Source: Porodaedalea pini
Taxonomy: Eukaryota; Basidiomycota; Agaricomycetes; Hymenochaetales; Hymenochaetaceae
DNA: 64,000 nt
Reading direction: 5' to 3'
Assembly: GCA_002794775.1 (NCBI GenBank)
Contig: NBAY01000036.1
Span: forward strand, 372,001 to 436,000
Each line of letters opens with the position of its first letter. Position 1 is the stretch's first letter. Positions 22,932 to 34,100 of the stretch are shown in pieces. The notes below the pieces were generated by a model. It had not been told where the DNA came from and made no database searches. It worked only from the letters and a program-made list of their open reading frames with translations. The translations under genes were made by a program, and so were the position numbers.

Positions 22932-25900
22932 ATGACTGACTCTATTTCCGTCTTTTCTCTTAATATTCGCAATTTGGAGCCTACCTTCGATTATCTTTTA
23001 CGCTCCTTTTTGTCTACACAGTTTACCCCTGACATTATTTGTTTCCAGGAGATCCCTACCATTTCTTCTATCATCCCTTCTAAAATGTCTCCTTTAGGCT
23101 CAAATGTTTTTCAAATTCGCAATTCCGCTCCTTATACTATTTTCAGGCCTTCTCCTTCAGCAAAACCGCATTGCTGTACCTTAGTACATCCTCGCATCGT
23201 CCATCACATTTCTCTTTATGATTCTGACCCCCCTTCTCCGAATATTTGCGTCATCTCCATTTCTCGGGGAGACTTATCCCCTCTTTTACTTTGGAACGTT
23301 TACAATTCCCCAAGCCTACATGAATTCAAAAACCCTCTTCCTTCACTCCAATTTCCCTCCAACATCTTCACTGAGGACTTCAATCAACATTCAGAGCTTT
23401 GGTCTTTTCCAGCACAATCATCCAATTTTTTGCAGTCTAGCGCTCTTGTTGACTGGATCAACGATAGCGGTCTAGTCGTTTGTAACCCCCCTAACCAACA
23501 CACCTATTTCAACCGTTCTAACAATGTCAAAACTATTATTGACCTTGTCATCGCCTCAGAAGACTTTTCCCCCCACCTCTTGGATTATATTTCTATTTCA
23601 AATCATTCTCTTGACATTTCGTCTGATCACCACCCACTCCTTTTTTCATTCAACTTAGATGTTATTTCTTCCCTGCCACAACCCGCCCTTTGTTCTATTC
23701 GTTCTCAGGACTTACCCGCGTTTGTCGCGGAATTTTGCAAGTCCACTTCTTTCTCATTTTCTTTAGAAAACATACACACACCTAAGGCGCTGGACGACCT
23801 TCTTTTTTCTTTTCAGAATTCCTTTTCCAACTTTGCCACGTTTTTCCTTAGAAAACGAAAACCGCGCTTGTACTTTGGCCCCAATGCTTGGTGGTCTGAA
23901 GTGTGTTCAAAACTATATCGTGAACACTGTTGTAACCCTCAGCCTGATTCACAAAAATGCCTCAACATTGAAATCACCCGGGCCAAGAACACCTTTTTTG
24001 GTGCTCGCCTCCAGCAGTCCGATGCTCGATCTGTCTGGCGTAATCAATATCTGGGTACCGCTCGCCGCCGCTTCCCTATCGGGGCGCTGCACATGGCCAA
24101 CGGCTCATTCACACTTACTGAAGACGACAAAGTGTCCCTTTTCCATGAGACGTTCTTCCCCCCCTTAACATCTTTGCTGGAGGTCATCCCACTCCCAGCC
24201 CTCCGCGACTTCAGGCCCCTTACGATGAACGATATTCACGATGCGCTTTGAGGCATTGACCAGGAAACCAGTCCTGGCAATAATCACATTTCATACAAAC
24301 ACCTCGCGCTACTCGTTGAACACTGCGGACAATTTTTTGTGGACCTTTTTTCTCTGTGCCTTCAAATCGGCCATTTTCCTTTATCTTTTAAAACTTCGCT
24401 CGTTACCCTTATCCCTAAACCCAAACGTTCTGATTTTTCAGTCCCAAGGGCCTATCGCCCTATCACTTTGGTTGACACTATTGGCAAACTTTTCGAATGT
24501 GTTCTTTTTAATTTTTTACAACCCTTTTTTGAAACTCATAACCTTCTACCTGACACTCAACATGGGTGTCGGAAACATTGTTCTTCCCTTACGGCCTGTT
24601 ATGAACTACTTTCTACCATTTTAACCCAACCATTCATTACCAGCGGTGGCGATTGCTCCCGATCTGTTCTGCGGCAACACCGCTTTCTCATCACTTCTAT
24701 TCTCACAATTGACATTCAAGGGTTTTTTGACAATATTTCTCATAATCGCCTTCTGAACAAACTCATCCTCTCCAACGTTCACCCCAACCTCATTCACGTC
24801 CTGTCGGTTTGGCTGCGGGACAGACCCATTTCGTTTCATTTTAATAATTTCTTTTCCAGTCCTTTTATCAAACCGAATCGCGGCGTCCCTCAAGGGTCTC
24901 CTCTATCCCCCCTCATTTCCGTCTTTGCTGCAGCTGATGCCATTTTGGCTTACAACACTCATTTTGGTCCACATCACCCTTTGCTCGCGTATATGGATGA
25001 CCACCTTCTTTATTCGTGCTCTCTCAGCATTTCAACTAATTTAACTTGACTTCACAACCAATTCCTTTTTCTATCCCTTCAATTCCAAACCCTTGGCCTC
25101 TCCATTGACCCGGATGCCATCGAACTTCTTCACATTCTTCCACATAGCTGAGCAGCATCTATTACTTTTCGATCCTTCCTACAGGATTCTCCATCTTCTT
25201 CTAACGTGGCGTTATCTTTACCCAACAACCGCATTATTTCTCCTTCACGTCATCTCACTTGGTTAGGTGTCATTTTTTCCTATGATCTTTCACCCAAACT
25301 TCATTTCCAAGCTTGTGCAAACAAAGCCTTATCCACTATCCATCAATGATCCTTTCTTTTTCACCGTACCAATGGAGCATACTTCCAATACGCCAGACTT
25401 TTATATTTTGGACTGATTCGTTCGGTCACCATTTATGGCACCGTCCTTTTCCCTGACTCCTCACTTATCCCTTCCATTCTTCAACCAATCCAGAACCGGT
25501 TTTTTCATTATATATTTCATAGAAACATCAATCTGGCAGTTGCAGAATCGTTCCTGTCATGCCCACCACTTAATCTTTTCATCCAATCCCTTTCTCAATG
25601 CTTCTTACTTTCATATTTTGCCCATTCAAAACATGACCCTGCTCCTCATCAATATTTAACATCTTCCCTTCTTCCTGACGTCAAAATTCCAAAATCAGTC
25701 TCTTTTCCTACATTTACTCAAATCCACTCTCATTTAATTATGACACCTATCCCTTCATTAGCTCAATGTAACCGCGCTATTCGCAAGTTCAACTCTTTCT
25801 TTTTACATCCTCCCCCTTATCAGTACTTTATTTTCACAGATGGCTCCATCATTCCCGACTCTGATGGCTCTTCCAATGGTGGACACAGATTCGTCATTAT

Positions 25901-26759
25901 GCATGATCACAAAGAACTTGCTGTCTTTTCTTCAGCAGCACACTCTCGATCGAACATCTTGTTCGAGGAGCAGGAAGCGCTCATCGCAGCCATGCATCAT
26001 ATCTCCCTCCTTCTGGCAAAATGCTTCACACCGATTCACATCCACATCATTACGGACTCACTTAATTGCGTCGAGCTCATCTTCTCCAACGACGCCCAAC
26101 ATGCAGAGTTTATCATAACCTTCCGCCGTCTCTGCGGAATTTTTCTTGCCCTCCACCACGATGCTTCACACATCACCATACAGTGGCTCCCCTCACACAG
26201 AGGAGTACTGGGCAATTCCAAAGCCGATAAACTTGCAAAAGATGCCGCCACCAAACCTGATCGTGAGGCCATCCCGAGTTCCCTACCTAATCTGAACACG
26301 CAAGTACAGCTCGATCTCCTATGAGACTGGAAAGCCGGGATCATAAATCTTTGTGGACATCGCTCAATCCTTGAGCCGTCCTCATTCATCCTCCACCCAA
26401 CGAGATCTCTCCATCCATTCCTGAAGCTTCCCCCAAGGAAAAAGATACCTCGCTTAGTTCTTTCTTGTGCCGCCAGCATAATGCTGAACACGCTCGATCT
26501 GCATAACCGAAACCTCGATCCCCGTTGTCCAGACCCATTGTGCATCAAACATGATGTCCATCACATGCTTAATTGCTGCCCTTTCTTTTCACTCATTCGT
26601 AAAGGCCTTTTTCGTCAACGTTCCCTTCCTATAACTTTTCCTGACTGGTTTCGCCCAAATAATTTTCTTTTACTCTTGAAATTCGCATATTTCTCTTTCC
26701 GTCGACCACCCGACAGTATGCCCCTTTTATCTGATTTACCGCCTTCTTTTGACCTCTAG
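22932..26759 (+). pseudogene. LINE ORF2 (endonuclease, reverse transcriptase, RNase H) with five in-frame TGA
   Basis: One frame runs the whole 3.8 kb. AP-endonuclease: FSLNIRNLEPTFDYLL, DIICFQEIP, EDFNQHSELW and SSDHHPLL (the usual GDFN is EDFN here). Reverse transcriptase: RAYRPITLVDTIGKLFE, TIDIQGFFDNISHNRLL, RGVPQGSPLSPLI and the catalytic YMDD box (AYMDDHLLYS). RNase H: IFTDGSI, EEQEALIAAM, ITDSLN and WLPSHRGVLGNSKADKLAK. C-terminal knuckle: CPDPLCIKHDVHHMLNC. It is interrupted only by TGA codons at 24249, 25047, 25149, 25347 and 26322. There is no TAA, TAG or frameshift before the terminal TAG. Domain order fits the Tad/I group. It is inactive as read. Confidence 0.88.
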
Positions 26760-27151
26760 TTACCACCCGTATCTTTACGTTTACATACAGCCTTCCACAT
26801 TACTCTACCCCATTTTACGCGCGCTACGTAGTCCTTTTCTTTCCTGTTCCTGTTCCGCAGCGGTTGGAGGTCTGTTAGTAGTAGATAGCAGAATATTATA
26901 AATCGAGCCGCACGTGCTCCCAAACCTCCACTTCACATCCAAATAATATGCAGTGCTAATTAGGGGGGCATATCACCCCATGCGACTCTACTATAATACA
27001 ATGCTATGCAAAAAGGAAAACTACAATGAACCCGGTGCAGCAAGGAAAAACTAAATGAATAACAAAGCAAGAGCGAAAGCAGGTAGTCACTAGCATAGAA
27101 TCATAAGACGCGCACGGTATAGACGCATATAGGCGGAGGCGGTGGGACAGG
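26760..27151. other. spacer between LINE pol and the RPD3 gene
   Basis: Holds the 3' tail of the retrotransposon and the 3' untranslated region of the histone deacetylase gene. No ORF. Confidence 0.5.
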
Positions 27152-29035
27152 TTATGACTCAACAGTTATTGAAACGTCCACATCCCGCCAGTCGTCGTCA
27201 GCATCGACATCCATATCGGCATGCTGCATCTGTGCACGACTCGGACCAGTGAGGTCCATCGCACCTCCACCCGGCCCGCCATCACGCAGCACAACGGTCT
27301 TCAGCGCCGGGTCCCACACCGCTGCGCTATGGAAGAACCTCCGCGCACTATGCGGATGTGCGCCCGGTATGTCCGCATCGTCGCCCAGCGCAGGCGCCTT
27401 CGGCCCAAGTAGGCTCATGCGTTTCGCAAAGCGGTGCGGGTATAAATGCTGCCTGCTCGTGCTCGCGCCGCCCGTCGACTGTGCCTCGTCTGAATCCGAG
27501 TCGGGAGAGGACGGTCCGTCATCGTCGCTCGATGAGGACTCGTTGCGGCGCATGTTGAAGACGCGGCGGAATTGGTCTGCTCTTGGAGTCAGCAATAGCG
27601 ATTGAGCTAGGATAGAAGTGGCTTACGGCCGAGTTTGTTGTCCAGTTCTTCTGACTCTTGATTCTCTTCGAGAACCATGGGAGGGAAGCCTAGATGTTCT
27701 CCTAGGCTTTCTCCCGGGACTTCATGCATCTGAACTGACGGCGCGAAAGGCAGAGCTGCCATTTGCTTGAAGACTTGTTCCCTGCAAGGAAATTAGAATA
27801 AATTACACCAGAGCTAAATGGAAGAGACACACTTTATACTTTCTAAATAGCCGTCTTTAGGGTTCATGTCGTCCATATTATTTTCCGCCACCTCGAGTCG
27901 ATAGCGCGGCCCAAACCACTCAATATACGCGTTCCACGGCAGATTCCTATCAATTGTATCCTCAATGTTCAGCGCACACGCCGTCTCATACGCCCACGTG
28001 CGCGAGACATTTTTAATTGTGTACCCGCCGCCGCCTACTAAAATAAGCGGCAGGCCGGACTTACGGAGATACTGTACGCAGTTGGCGTGGCCCTCCATCG
28101 TGAGGTTAAAACAACCTAGCTTGTCACCCGAGAGCGAGTCAGCGCCGCATTGGAGCACGACAGCGGAGGGCTGGTACCAATCCAGGATGCGCTGGATGAC
28201 AGGTTCGAAGACGCCCTTGAACGCTTCGTCGGTGAGGCCGTCCCGGAGTGGGACATTGACTGCATATCCAAGGCCTTTGTCCCGCCCATGATCATCAACA
28301 TGGCCCGTGCCGGGAAAGTACTCTCCAAATTTGTGGAAGGAGCACGTGAGGACGCGGTCGGTGGTATAGAACGCCTCCTCGACGCCGTCGCCATGGTGGC
28401 AGTCAATGTCGATGTACAAAACACGCGGAAAGGTGCGCAGGAGCTCGAGGATGCCGAGCACGATGTCGTTCACGTAGCAGAAACCGGATGCTTCGCGCTT
28501 TTTGGCATGGTGCAGCCCGCCGGCCCAGTTGATCGCGATGTCCGCTGCGCCGGAGGCAATGCGCTTCGCTGCATCAATCGAGCCGCCCGCTGATATGGAG
28601 CAGAACTCAAACACACCCTCAAACGCAGGGTTATCCTCGCCTACTAGGACTATTCAAATTACCAGCATTCAGTTTGCGAGAATCAAAGGGAACAAGGTGA
28701 ACGTACAGCGCGACCCATGGTAGGTCATTTCCTCCGCCGTCTCGGGCGTCACCCTGCTCAGAAAATGGATATATTCATCGGTATGAAACGCTGTCATGTT
28801 AGTCGCTGATGCGCGCCGGGGCCGCAAGACGTGCATATTGTCGAGCATGCCATACGCGGAGACGAGGTCGTGCGTCATGCGCATGCGGTGCGGCTTCATG
28901 GGGTGGCCCAGCCCATACGAGAAAAGGCCGACGTCATCTGCCACAAATCAGACATAAGCAAAAAGTATTATATGCGAATATGCGAATGCGAAACGGCTTA
29001 CTGTCGTAGTAGTACGATACGCGCCGCTTTGACAT
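27152..29035 (-). CDS. RPD3: RPD3-type class I histone deacetylase, copy 1
   Basis: Zinc-dependent lysine deacetylase, the catalytic subunit of Rpd3/Sin3 co-repressor complexes in the nucleus. Five exons: 29035-29002, 28937-28707, 28649-27833, 27781-27627 and 27576-27152. Motifs: start [77 protein letters not shown] (active-site His-His and zinc Asp/His), [47 protein letters not shown]. The C-terminal 120-150 residues after the fold are acidic and Ser-rich ([20 protein letters not shown]), then [13 protein letters not shown] and [20 protein letters not shown]. All phases fit and the gene looks intact. A second, inverted paralogue lies at 45.6-47.4 kb. Confidence 0.95.
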
Positions 29036-29987
29036 GGCTGTATGCGGACCTCCACCTTGAAGCTTCGGAGAGCTGTTTTGTCGCGTTCTAGCAGCGTACC
29101 AGCGCGTGAGATTAGGTGTTGCTTTGTGCAATGAGCTCTACTGTGCAGGAAAAGACAGCAAAGGGAATAAAGAAAAGGCAATAAGGGCGGTGAACGATGA
29201 AGAGAAACGTGTTCGCTGGGCCTGCCTCGAGCTCGAAAACGCGGGTACGCGCTCGCTGGAAATGGAATACATTATTCAGGATCACGAGTTCTGGGCTAAA
29301 ATTAGCGTTAGTCGGCTCGAGGATCCAGCAATTCAAGCCGTTTTTTCCCCTTTACATCTTCGTAAAGGACGTCTGCAAGCATCCAGCCTCGACTTCCGAC
29401 GTAAATGTTGCGCTCCTCAACCTGCGCGTCCTAAAGGATGTCTATACGGAGCGAGGGAATGGAGAAGGCTATCTTACTAGTAGGGAAGATTCATGAATAC
29501 GTCGCCCACCCTATTGCGGACGACCTCCTCGAGAGTCTGAAACTGCCGAAAAGATGCGTGCGTGTACGGTCCGGAGTACAGTGAAAAGGCGAGGAAGCTG
29601 GTGAGGCTACCATGCAGATTCGTCTCAATGGTACTCTATATATGGGCCGTTGTGCCAACTAAACTGCTATCACCTTGATTTTAGCGTATACATAGCTTCA
29701 CAATCATTAGCAGGTATCTGTGAAGTCTACCGTAAGCAGACTGCAAGGGTATGCACTTCCATTTCAAAATGAGGACTCGGTGATTAACCTCCACCGAATT
29801 TTTACTTCCGCCCAGTCTAGGACGAGGCCATACTGTTTCAAGTTCCTCTACTCTTCTCAAGTACATTGAATCATGAAGTTTCTGAGTATATACAAGCATA
29901 AACAACGACTGAGAATGTCCGAAAACAAGATCCGGATTGGAAGCTGGGTCATGTGGGAATGAGAACGAGAACACCCAGCGTCCTTCT

Positions 29988-30314
29988 TCAAAGCCTTAAG
30001 GCCCTCATTGCGGAACCACATAGTACACCAACAGTTACAGTGCCAGCAATAGCATCAACATCATGAAGTCGGTAAGATGAGCCTATACCATTCGTTTCCG
30101 TCACAGCAGCGCCTTCTTCTTTGAAGTCGAAGCCGCTCGGCGCCGTGCACACAGCTACCGGCGTACTTCGCCGCCTCACGTTGCCGCATGTCTCCATTCT
30201 TGCCACCGTCCCCGCGCCGTCGGAGTCGCTGCTCTGCGCGCCCGCGAACTGCGTGCGGTAAGCAACATGCGCGTAAGGTCGTTCCTCTCTACGGATGCGG
30301 CCATCTAACAGCAC
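29988..30314 (-). CDS. unrecognised 108-aa ORF
   Basis: MLLDGRIRREERPYAHVAYR... ends ...GVLCGSAMRALRL. No family, signal peptide or splice context is visible. It is kept only because it is the longest clean frame in a 2.1-kb gap, and it may be chance. Confidence 0.15.
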   Translation of the reverse strand: MLLDGRIRREERPYAHVAYRTQFAGAQSSDSDGAGTVARMETCGNVRRRSTPVAVCTAPSGFDFKEEGAAVTETNGIGSSYRLHDVDAIAGTVTVGVLCGSAMRALRL

Positions 30315-30894
30315 AGGCGGGATGGAGAGTTCTAGAATGAACGCGAGGCCCCAGGTTGTCGAGTCGTGCGGCCGGTTTCCCGCTTTAAATCAGTATGGAG
30401 ACGGGAGGGAAACCTGTGCAGTCAATTCAAAGTGCCAGCGTTCCGCCTCCTCCGTACGGAGGAAGGATGATGTGATGTGATTGGAAGGTGGGTCCATGCA
30501 ATCAGGCAAGCTGCGAACAGGCCCATCGTACGACTCTCCGAGTCTCTCGCAGTCGAGGTATCTGATGACAATTTCACGCCACCCAGCGAGCGCTACGACC
30601 GAATCCGGAACTCAGGCTTGATTGGGGAGGGAGTACGGTTAACGATAAGGCAATGATGAATCAGGTGAAATACAAAACAAGGCAGGTAGTCCGGACTCCG
30701 AGTGTCTCGCACTCAAAAATCCATGCTGACCATTTCGTGTTCACAGTATAGTAAACGACAAATGATTGACAGCGCACCGCTGCGCATTGCTGCCAGTCTC
30801 TTACGCAGGCGCTCTACCGGGATTCAGCTCTCGCCTTTTTATTGTTGATAAGAGCGTCCGAATCTGAGACCTCGGACTCGGGTCGGTGTCTTAG

Positions 30895-30900
30895 CACGTG
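30895..30900. promoter_or_regulatory. CACGTG element 5' of the ABC transporter
   Basis: gcacgtga, about 260 bp upstream of the transporter ATG. This is a single bHLH/Cbf1-type core, a weak prediction. Confidence 0.25.
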
Positions 30901-31081
30901 ACTAACTCCGAACACTCGCAGATGATTTGTCAAACTAGCTGAGAAGATGTGATCCCGGAGGTGCGATCCGTGCGAGATGAGTGCGACGCGTCGATCCGGC
31001 TGGGCAAGTAAGACTGGGCTGACGCGATTCTTACCGCCCTTCCAATAAAACTGGAAAGGACCGACACATGCAGCACCGATC

Positions 31082-31156
31082 TCTACCTTCCTTCCCTTTC
31101 CTTTATCCTTCTAATAATTTCTTCCGCGCTCCCTCGACTTCTCGACCTCGTCCGCC
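31082..31156 (+). promoter_or_regulatory. CT-rich leader before the ABC transporter ATG
   Basis: A dense pyrimidine tract (ccttccttccctttccttta...) runs almost to the start codon at 31157, which sits in gccATGG context. CT-rich tracts near the transcription start are common at well-expressed filamentous-fungal genes. Confidence 0.4.
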
Positions 31157-34100
31157 ATGGACTCGAACCACGAGCACGACCTAGAGAGTCATGGAGCAGG
31201 CATTGAGACCCCAGGCGAACGAGACATCGTCCCGGAGCTCCCCGGCGGTCATGCAATGGCAGCTGCCGCTATCGGTGATGCCTTTCACCACCACGTGTAC
31301 TCGCAGAGCCAGGCCGACTCGAATTCTGGCACCGATACAGGCATTGAAACCGTTAGGAGACCACCAAAGCGCCGTGGCTCGACTGCCTCGCATGTTGCGG
31401 TTGACCACTTCGATCCTGAAGGTGTGAACGAGCTGAAGCGTACCCTGACGCAGCAGAGCGCCACCGCGCGTTCGGCACACTCGATTGGATTCGGTCGGCA
31501 TACGCATGAGAATAAGAACGGAAGTGCGCACTCGACGGCGGAGAGCACTGTTGTTTCCGAGTCTGACGGACCAGACAAGTTCGATTTTGAACAGCTTTTG
31601 AAAGACATCATTCGACGGTGAATATATTTCCGTCCTTTACGGTACTTCGACCGATAATTGAAACGGCGGCTGATAATGCTTTTCTTGTAGCGGGGCGGAA
31701 CAGAGTATCAAGCCGCGGGAACTTGGCGTCGTCTTCCAGAACCTCCGCGTGCAGGGTCTCGGCTCCGCTGCGAGCTTCCAACCTACCGTTGGCTCGACGT
31801 TGAATCCCTTTCTGCTTTTTCAGAAGATTCGCACGGCGATACGCCCGCCCGTGCGCGACATCATCTCTGGTTTCGAGGGTGCTGTGAACCCCGGCGAGAT
31901 GCTGCGTGCGTGACTGTCATATATCATGACTATGAGGCCGATTTATTAAATCTTTTTACCTTTTTTTTTCTTTAGTCGTGCTTGGTCGCCCCGGTGCTGG
32001 GTGTTCTACGCTTCTCAAGACGCTGGCGAACCGGCATGAAGAGTACCATGGCGTCTCGGGAATGCTTCACTTTTCCTCCTTCACACCCAAACAAATTCGC
32101 AAGCACTTCCGTGGTGACGTCATCTACTGTCCGGAAGACGACGTGCATTTCCCGACTCTTACCGTGGAGCAGACCCTTGGCTTTGCCGCGCGCACGCGCA
32201 TGCCGAATAAGCGAGCCCGTCTTCCGGGCATGTCGCGCCAGGAGTTCACTGATGGTGTAACGAGCACACTCGGCACTGTATTTGGCCTGAGACATGTGAA
32301 AGACACGAAGGTCGGAAATGCCTCTGTGAGAGGTGTGAGTGGTGGCGAGCGCAAGCGTGTCTCGATCGCGGAGGCGCTCGCGACACGCGCGAAGCTTGGC
32401 TCGTGGGACAACTCGACGCGTGGATTGGATGCGTCGACGGCGCTCGAGTTCGTGCGCGCCCTACGCATTGCGACGGACAATCTCGGTCTCACATCGATCG
32501 TCTCGATCTACCAGGCCTCGGAGCTGCTCTACGAGCTCTTCGACAAGGTTTGCGTCATCAACGAGGGTCATATGATCTACTACGGGCCCGCCCGCGCTGC
32601 GCGGCAGTACTTCATCGATCAGGGCTGGGAACCCGCGAACAGGCAGACAACGGCGGACTTCCTTGTTGCTGTCACCGATCCCGGCGGGCGCATCGTGCGC
32701 GAGGGCTTCGAATCGCGTGTTCCGCGTACGCCGGGCGAGATGGTGACGGCTTTCCAGCGGCACCGGCTCGCGGAAGAGAATAGGCAGGACATTGCAGCGT
32801 TCCTGGCCGCGCACGTCCTGACGGACTTCGGCACGCCCGAGATGGATGCGCTCGCCGGTGAGGGCCTACCCCATGTGCCGGCGGCGTCGCTTGAGGAAAA
32901 GAAAGACAGGCAAGAGTCGTACATCCAATCTGCGCGTGCCGAGCGCGCGAAGCATGCGCGCCCGGAGAGCCCGTATACAATCAGCATCGCGAATCAGGTG
33001 CGCGAGGTGATGGTTCGGCGGGTGCAGATCCTGCGGGGTGATTGGGCAGCGCAGGTGATCACGGCAGGGTCGTACGTCTTCCAGGGTATTATTATGGGCA
33101 CGATTTTCTTGAAAGTCCCCGACTCGACGAGTGCGTACTTCTCGCGTGGTGGTGTGCTTTTCTTGTGCGTTCTTCTTTTTGCTCTGCAGCTCGCTTTTCT
33201 TGGGGTCGCTGACGAAATTTTGGACTTGTAGCGCTATTTTGTTCGGTGCACTATCGAGTATGGCGGAGATCCCTGCGCTGTATGCGCAGCGGCCCATCGT
33301 CCACAGACATGCGAAAGCTGCGATGTACCACCCATTCGTGGAGGCTGCCGCACTAACGCTCGTTGATGTTCCCATTACGCTCATCACGCTCATGATATTC
33401 TCAGTCATTCTCTATTTCCTCGTCAAGCTCCAGCAGACTGCGAGCCAGTTCTTGTACGTCATTTTATCCTGAGATGTCTCACTATTCTTGACGAGAATCT
33501 ATCCTTCTGATAGCATCTTCTACCTACTGGTGATTACGGTGTCGCTGACGATGAAGGCGTTCTTCCGCGCACTTGCCGCGGCGTTCAAGCGTGAAGCGGG
33601 AGCACAGGCGTTCGGAGGTGTCTTTGTCCTGGCTCTTACACTCTACACGGGTTATACGATTCCGAAACCAACGATGATTGGCGCGCTGAAGTGGATCACA
33701 TATATCAACGTGCGCCTCTTCATATTCTCGCTATCTACTATTTGTACAGAAAATGACTGACAATCTCGTTTAGCCCCTCCGCTATGGCTTTGAGGCGATC
33801 CTGACAAACGAGTTTCACACTCTCAACGGGACGTGCGCGTCGCTCGTCCCGACGGGGCAGGGCTACGAGAACGTGTCGCTCGCGAATCAGGTATGCACAA
33901 CGGTCGGGTCTGTCTCAGGCCAGAGCACGGTGGACGGCAACGCCTTTGTACAAGCCTCGTACGGCTACTCGCGCTCTAAGCTCTGGGAGGACTTCGGCAT
34001 CGAAATCGTTTTCTTCGTGGGGTTCTTCTCGATACTGCTTTTGTTCACAGAGCTCAATACCGCGAGTGCTTCGGACACTGCGGCGACACTGTTCAAGCGC

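Larger units (their letters stand above)
20571..26800 (+). mobile_element. non-LTR retrotransposon (Tad/I-like LINE), decayed
   Basis: Two ORFs in order: a gag-like ORF1 with zinc knuckles, then a pol with AP-endonuclease, reverse transcriptase, RNase H and a C-terminal Cys/His knuckle. No long terminal repeats were seen. The 5' limit is somewhere in 20570-20695. The 3' limit lies after the pol stop at 26759, and no poly-A or target duplication could be fixed. The plus strand of the element is strikingly C/T-rich and G-poor compared with host genes. Confidence 0.85.
29036..31156. other. 2.1-kb intergenic region upstream of RPD3 copy 1 and of the ABC transporter
   Basis: Mostly non-coding. 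It includes a short decayed coding trace at 29461-29610 on the plus strand, the unrecognised ORF at 29988-30314, a CACGTG at 30895-30900, and a pyrimidine-rich tract before the ABC start. A sequence resembling half a tRNA (about 30790-30840, minus) is discussed under rejected items. Confidence 0.5.

Noticed and set aside
22932..26759. TGA read-through or codon reassignment in the LINE
   Set aside because: Host genes in the same window end in TGA (bL34m, VPS41), so TGA is a normal stop; mutation of Arg codons is simpler.
28150..28593. 147-codon plus-strand ORF antisense to RPD3 copy 1, mirrored at 46051-46494 opposite copy 2
   Set aside because: Both antisense frames exist because the sense protein is highly conserved; the similarity is imposed by the deacetylase code, not evidence of an antisense gene.
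30770..30850. tRNA-like stretch on the minus strand (ggtagagcgcc preceded by gagctgaatccc)
   Set aside because: A D-arm-like segment is present, but there is no matching acceptor stem, no TTCGANTC T-arm and no clear anticodon stem, so it is at most a relic.
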